Of a DNA stretch of 64,000 bases, positions 60,659 through 64,000 are shown in pieces. A program made the translations under genes and the position numbers. The DNA is from Bacillota bacterium (lineage in GTDB: Bacteria; Bacillota; UBA4882; UBA8346), in contig JAEXFN010000051.1 in NCBI GenBank assembly GCA_023400055.1, positions 124,001 through 188,000 of the forward strand. The letters are read 5' to 3'. How positions within the stretch are numbered: the first letter of the stretch is position 1; each line of letters opens with the position of its first letter. Below the pieces are notes generated by a model. That model searched no databases. It saw only the letters and a program-made list of their open reading frames with translations, and had not been told where the DNA came from.

Positions 60659-61025
60659 CCGGATCTTAATGGCGCAACGCCGGCCGCAGGACCGCGAAGG
60701 GGGAAAATGGGAGTTCCCCGGGGGGAAAGTGGAGATCGGCGAGGATCCCCGCGCCGGTTTGCAACGCGAGCTCCGCGAGGAGCTGGGGATCGCGGTGACG
60801 GTGGAGGAGCCGCTGGACATTGTCTCGGAGACGAACGGCGATCTGCAATTGATCTTAATCTATTTTGGCTGTCGGATCGTTAGCGGAACGCCGCTTCCCA
60901 TCGAGTGCCAGGCCGTAACCTGGCTGGGCCCGGGAGAAATCGCCGCTTTGGAAAAGCCTCCGGCGGACGCTCGCTTCTGGCAGCGGACCGGCGCCCGGTT
61001 GCTGCCGGCGGAGGTGAGCCGATGA
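60615..61025 (+). CDS. mutT: NUDIX hydrolase, 8-oxo-dGTP diphosphatase (MutT) type
   Basis: The protein has 136 residues with the complete Nudix box GGKVEIGEDPRAGLQRELREELG (Gx5Ex7REUxEExGU). The N-terminus VTAAVIIRDDRILMAQR and WEFPGGK match MutT, which removes oxidised dGTP. AAAGGAAG precedes the ATG inside the end of the NlpC/P60 gene. The stop overlaps the rhomboid start (ATGA), giving a tightly coupled three-gene unit. Confidence 0.9.
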   Translation: MRQLLVTAAVIIRDDRILMAQRRPQDREGGKWEFPGGKVEIGEDPRAGLQRELREELGIAVTVEEPLDIVSETNGDLQLILIYFGCRIVSGTPLPIECQAVTWLGPGEIAALEKPPADARFWQRTGARLLPAEVSR

Positions 61026-61708
61026 TCCCGCTGCGGGACACCATTCCCAGCCGCCGCTGGCCGGTGATGAACGTTTTGATTATCCTCGGCAGCCTGCTGG
61101 TGTTCTTCTATCAAATCAAACTGCTGCGGCTGAATCCGGACGCCTACCGCGCGCTGATCGACCAATACGGTTTGATACCGGCCCATGTCTGGCGCGGGCA
61201 GCCCATTACTCCCGCGGTGGCCTGGCCGTTCGTTTCCTACATTTTCTTGCACGGCAGCTGGCTGCATGTGATCGGCAATCTGTGGGCGCTCTGGCTTTTC
61301 GGCGACAACGTGGAGGACCGGATGGGCTCCTTCCGTTATCTGCTCTTCTATTTGCTCTGCGGCATCGTGGCGGGAATGGTCCATTGCTGGTCGGAGCCGT
61401 CCTCGGCGATGGTCACCATCGGCGCATCGGGGGCGATCGCCGGCGTGATGGGCGCTTATTTTGTGATGTACCCCTCCGCCCGGATCGTCACCTTGATCCC
61501 GATTCTGTTCATCCCTTTGTTTATCAGGATCCCCGCCGTTATTTACCTCGGGTTCTGGTTGTTGACCCAGGTGTATTCGATGGTGTTGAGCCAGTCTGGG
61601 GCCGGGACCGCCGCCAATATCGCTTTCGCGGCTCATGTCGGCGGCTTTGTGGGCGGTATGATCCTGCATCCGTTCTTTTGCAGAGCCCGCTACCGTTATG
61701 GCGATTGA
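61022..61708 (+). CDS. Rhomboid-family intramembrane serine protease
   Basis: The protein has 228 residues and six membrane helices. The catalytic Ser lies in GASGAIAGVMGAYFVMYP and the His in AAHVGGFVGGMIL; FLHGSWLHVIGNLWALWLFGDNVEDRMG is the typical L1-helix 2 region. It cleaves single-pass membrane proteins within the bilayer. GGCGGAGG precedes the ATG at 61022. It is the last gene of the NlpC-mutT unit. Confidence 0.92.
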   Translation: MIPLRDTIPSRRWPVMNVLIILGSLLVFFYQIKLLRLNPDAYRALIDQYGLIPAHVWRGQPITPAVAWPFVSYIFLHGSWLHVIGNLWALWLFGDNVEDRMGSFRYLLFYLLCGIVAGMVHCWSEPSSAMVTIGASGAIAGVMGAYFVMYPSARIVTLIPILFIPLFIRIPAVIYLGFWLLTQVYSMVLSQSGAGTAANIAFAAHVGGFVGGMILHPFFCRARYRYGD

Positions 61709-61837
61709 CGGGCGATCGGGCTTTGGACGGTCGATGGATCGGGTTGCAGCTTTTTTTCTACATTTCTACCTTTCTACAACCCCTTAATCTTTTTTCTACA
61801 CTTGCCGATACAGAATACAGTTGGAGGGGGCTGACCG

Positions 61838-63265
61838 ATGAAATTGCGCATCAAATCGCTTCTTTTTTTGAATATAATCGGTCTTTTTCTTTCGTTGGGC
61901 TTGCTTCTCATTCTGCTTTACAATGTCGGCAATCCGGCGCTTTTGCAAAACCGCGGGCCCTGGGCGGCGGGGATGTCTCTTACGGTTCTCAGCGGCTTTG
62001 GCGCGATTTTTTTCCTTTCCTGGCAGCATTACCGGATCATTTTCCGGCGGATTACGGAGCTCAACCAATATTTGCAACAGTTTTTTGAGGGGAAGCGCTC
62101 GCATCCGGACAGCGATCGCTATCACGATGAGCTGACTGAAGTTCGCGAGGCCTTCGGCAAGATATACGACCAGATGGAGCAGTCCCGGGTCCAGCTGGAG
62201 GCCAATTATCAGCAACTGCAGCTGTCGACGATGCAGGTCGAGGAGAAATACGCTCAGGCCTATACCTTGCGGCTCATTCAAGAAGAGATCAGCCGGGAAC
62301 TGGATACCGACAATCTGCTGAAAAAGACGGTCGATATCGTCATCGGCGTTTTGGGATGCCGCTATTGTTCCATCTATCTGTTGGATGAAAAAGGCGAGGA
62401 ACTGACCATCCGGGCCGTCTCCGGCTCCGTCAGCGACCGCAATCTGCCGGATGCGGTGCCGCTCGACGGTCCGCATTTGCTGGCCCGGGTGTACCGGGAA
62501 AAGACGATCTTTACCCGCAAGAATCTCCCCGCTGAGTATCTGGGGGAGCATGAATTCAAGAGTTTTGCCGCGGTCCCGCTGATCGGGAGCCGTTCCTGCC
62601 TGGGGGTGCTCTTGTTCGAACAAGAGGTCGGCGACGGGATTACCGAGGATTTATTGGATTTTTCCCGCCTTATCACCCAGGAGTTGAGTCTGTCGGTGGA
62701 AAACGCCTCGCTTTATTCCCGGATGAAGCAGATGGCGACGCACGACAACCTCACCGGGATTTATAACTGGGTTTACCTTATGAACTATTTGGACGAACTG
62801 TTTAGCGGCAACCCGGAATTGGTATCGGTAATCATTCTGGATATCGATAACTTTAAAATCGTCAATGACCGTTTCGGCCATCTGGCGGGCGACCGGGTCT
62901 TAAAAGAATTGGCGAGCCTGGTCCGGGAAAAAGTATGCGGTGAAGTGCTGGCCCGTTACGGCGGCGAGGAGTTTGTCATCGTCTTGCCGCGCTGGGACCG
63001 GGAAACTACGTTGAAGCTGGCCGAGGAGATCCGGCTGCTCGTCAGCGAGCATTGTTTTATGACGCTGAACGGGGTCCGGATTACGGTGACCATCAGCGTC
63101 GGCTTGGCCAGTTACCCGGCGGATTCCGACAATTATGAACGGCTGTTATACTTAGCCGATCTGGCGTTGTACGACGCCAAGAATTCCGGACGCAACCAGG
63201 TTTGCGTCGCCAAATCCGACATCGCGCCCTATGAGAAGTTAAACCTTTTTGATTTGGAGATTTGA
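61838..63265 (+). CDS. Membrane-bound GAF-GGDEF diguanylate cyclase
   Basis: The protein has 475 residues. Two membrane helices (about 8-27 and 42-62) precede a HAMP-like/coiled-coil stretch (70-145), a GAF sensor domain (about 150-295) and a GGDEF domain with YGGEEF. The active-site residues for making cyclic-di-GMP are intact (DIDNFKIVNDRFGHLAGD). No RxxD inhibitory site is evident before GGEEF. GGAGGGGG precedes the ATG. Confidence 0.92.
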   Translation: MKLRIKSLLFLNIIGLFLSLGLLLILLYNVGNPALLQNRGPWAAGMSLTVLSGFGAIFFLSWQHYRIIFRRITELNQYLQQFFEGKRSHPDSDRYHDELTEVREAFGKIYDQMEQSRVQLEANYQQLQLSTMQVEEKYAQAYTLRLIQEEISRELDTDNLLKKTVDIVIGVLGCRYCSIYLLDEKGEELTIRAVSGSVSDRNLPDAVPLDGPHLLARVYREKTIFTRKNLPAEYLGEHEFKSFAAVPLIGSRSCLGVLLFEQEVGDGITEDLLDFSRLITQELSLSVENASLYSRMKQMATHDNLTGIYNWVYLMNYLDELFSGNPELVSVIILDIDNFKIVNDRFGHLAGDRVLKELASLVREKVCGEVLARYGGEEFVIVLPRWDRETTLKLAEEIRLLVSEHCFMTLNGVRITVTISVGLASYPADSDNYERLLYLADLALYDAKNSGRNQVCVAKSDIAPYEKLNLFDLEI

Positions 63266-63367
63266 GATTGGAGATTCCGCCCGATGGCGCCGGCTTTCCC
63301 AACGCCAAAGGAAGCGTTGCCCGGCCCGCTGGACCGGGGCGGTTTTAAAATAAGACGGGGGATTACC

Positions 63368-63661
63368 ATGAAGCCTTTTGACGATATGACCAAGTTCAGC
63401 GAGAAAGCGGAATTGTTAAAGACCATTGCCCACCCGGTCCGGCTCTGCATCGTGCAGGGCCTGATGGAGCAAGGGGAATGCAATGTTAACCATATGCAAT
63501 CCTGCTTAAAAATACCGCAGTCGACGATTTCGCAGCATTTAGCGAAAATGCGCACCTGTGGCGTTCTTAAATGTCGCCGTGACGGGGTTGAGGTTTATTA
63601 TCAGGTGGCCAACGAAGTAATCTGCCAAGTGGTGCGCGCCTTGTTTGCCAACAATCACTGA
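63368..63661 (+). CDS. ArsR-family transcriptional regulator
   Basis: The protein has 97 residues in a winged helix: ELLKTIAHPVRLCIVQGLMEQGE, LKIPQSTISQHLAKMRTCGVLKCRRDGVEVYYQVANE. It has five Cys (CIVQ, ECNV, SCL, TCG, KC), so metal or redox sensing is possible, though no classic ELCVCDL motif is present. GGGGGA precedes the ATG; the longer upstream frame is not conserved. It is followed by a strong terminator. Confidence 0.88.
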   Translation: MKPFDDMTKFSEKAELLKTIAHPVRLCIVQGLMEQGECNVNHMQSCLKIPQSTISQHLAKMRTCGVLKCRRDGVEVYYQVANEVICQVVRALFANNH

Positions 63662-63680
63662 AACGAATTCGATCCATCCC

Positions 63681-63709
63681 AAAAGCAGCGCGTCGGGCTG
63701 CTTTTTTAT
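63681..63709 (+). terminator. Terminator after the ArsR gene
   Basis: AAAAGCAGC/GCTGCTTTT arms with a seven-base loop and further T residues. Confidence 0.9.
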
Positions 63710-63727
63710 TTTAGAGACCATACTTTA

Positions 63728-63853
63728 GCAGCCATGGATAAAGTCTGGTCAATCGAAAAAATCTTACGAGCAATTTTACGACTTTATCCCTTGTTTTGCT
63801 TAGCTTTTATGGAACACCTTGGCCTTGGGACGGGTCCATCACATTGCTTTTAA
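63728..63853 (+). repeat. MITE-like structured repeat, copy D
   Basis: Same orientation as copy A. Internal arms are GATAAAGTC (63737-63745) and GACTTTATC (63780-63788). The second hairpin is more diverged than in A-C. Its far end overlaps the last five codons of the thiamine-diphosphate enzyme gene. Confidence 0.8.
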
Positions 63854-64000
63854 ATGAGGCAGCGGATAGGAGTTTAGTTTCACATCGACCAATGCCGGCC
63901 CGGTTTCGAGGGAGCGCCGGATAAGATCACCGGCCTTGTCCGGCTCATCGATTTGATAAGTCTGGATCCCGAAAGCCTCGCCCAGCCGGGTGAGATCCGG
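63839..64000 (-). CDS. Thiamine-diphosphate enzyme (acetolactate synthase-like), C-terminal end
   Basis: Only the last 53 codons are in the window. The product reads DLTRLGEAFGIQTYQIDEPDKAG and then RSLETGPALVDVKLN, the end of the C-terminal TPP-binding domain of acetolactate-synthase-like enzymes. Which member it is cannot be told. The final codons and stop lie within repeat copy D. Confidence 0.7.
   Translation of the reverse strand, partial: PDLTRLGEAFGIQTYQIDEPDKAGDLIRRSLETGPALVDVKLNSYPLPHLKAM

Overview
The window reads as chromosomal DNA from a GC-rich, endospore-forming member of the Bacillota (Firmicutes). The evidence is the ssb-rpsR-rplI block, a Lon protease of the type restricted to spore formers, a tyrosyl T-box leader in front of tyrS, a CD3324-type regulator, many consensus AGGAGG ribosome sites and Rho-independent terminators. 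A PagL-like (lipid A deacylase family) secreted protein hints that the organism may have an outer membrane, as in diderm Bacillota such as Limnochordia-like lineages. That placement is inference. No tRNA, rRNA, prophage, transposase or CRISPR array was recognised.

Layout. 0-4 kb: end of ssb, rpsR, MazG-like gene, rplI, lonC. 4-8 kb: small genes, then a minus-strand amino-acid ABC transporter whose permease carries an N-terminal PEGA domain. 8-15 kb: polyprenyl synthase, orphan sugar-binding protein, PagL-like protein, large secreted phosphodiester glycosidase. 15-25 kb: a LacI regulator with two identical operators, a spermidine-type ABC transporter (two permeases, ATPase, binding protein), adenine deaminase, a nucleoside phosphorylase and a PfkB sugar kinase, which together look like a nucleoside/nucleobase uptake and salvage region. 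25-31 kb: ABC-F ATPase, membrane protein, rifampicin-phosphotransferase-like enzyme. 31-42 kb: a redox district controlled at least partly by a divergent HxlR regulator (two flavodoxin-fold reductases, two nitroreductases, flavin reductase, two Old Yellow Enzyme family proteins, rubrerythrin, QueG-like Fe-S protein, aldo/keto reductase). 42-54 kb: carotenoid-type acyltransferase, fructose-6-phosphate aldolase, KdgF-like cupin, MFS exporter, flavin reductase, fabI, secreted GHL10 glycosidase, a third nitroreductase, alpha/beta hydrolase, T-box and tyrS. 55-59 kb: ugpB, ugpA and ugpE without an ATPase gene. 59-64 kb: NlpC/P60 endopeptidase, MutT, rhomboid, GAF-GGDEF protein, ArsR regulator, and the tail of a thiamine-diphosphate enzyme.

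The most unusual content is intergenic. Five tracts (about 11.84-12.14, 26.86-27.08, 34.44-34.84, 45.21-45.52 and 57.67-58.06 kb) are built from degenerate units with a 21-bp period. The sequence motif differs between tracts, but the 21-bp register is kept almost without slips. Two of the tracts contain nine perfect TTATNCACA DnaA boxes spaced at multiples of 21 bp, all in one orientation per tract. Separately, four copies of a ~130-bp structured element with imperfect terminal inverted repeats (6.8, 10.8, 51.8 and 63.7 kb) form a MITE-like family; two copies overlap the stop codon of a neighbouring gene.
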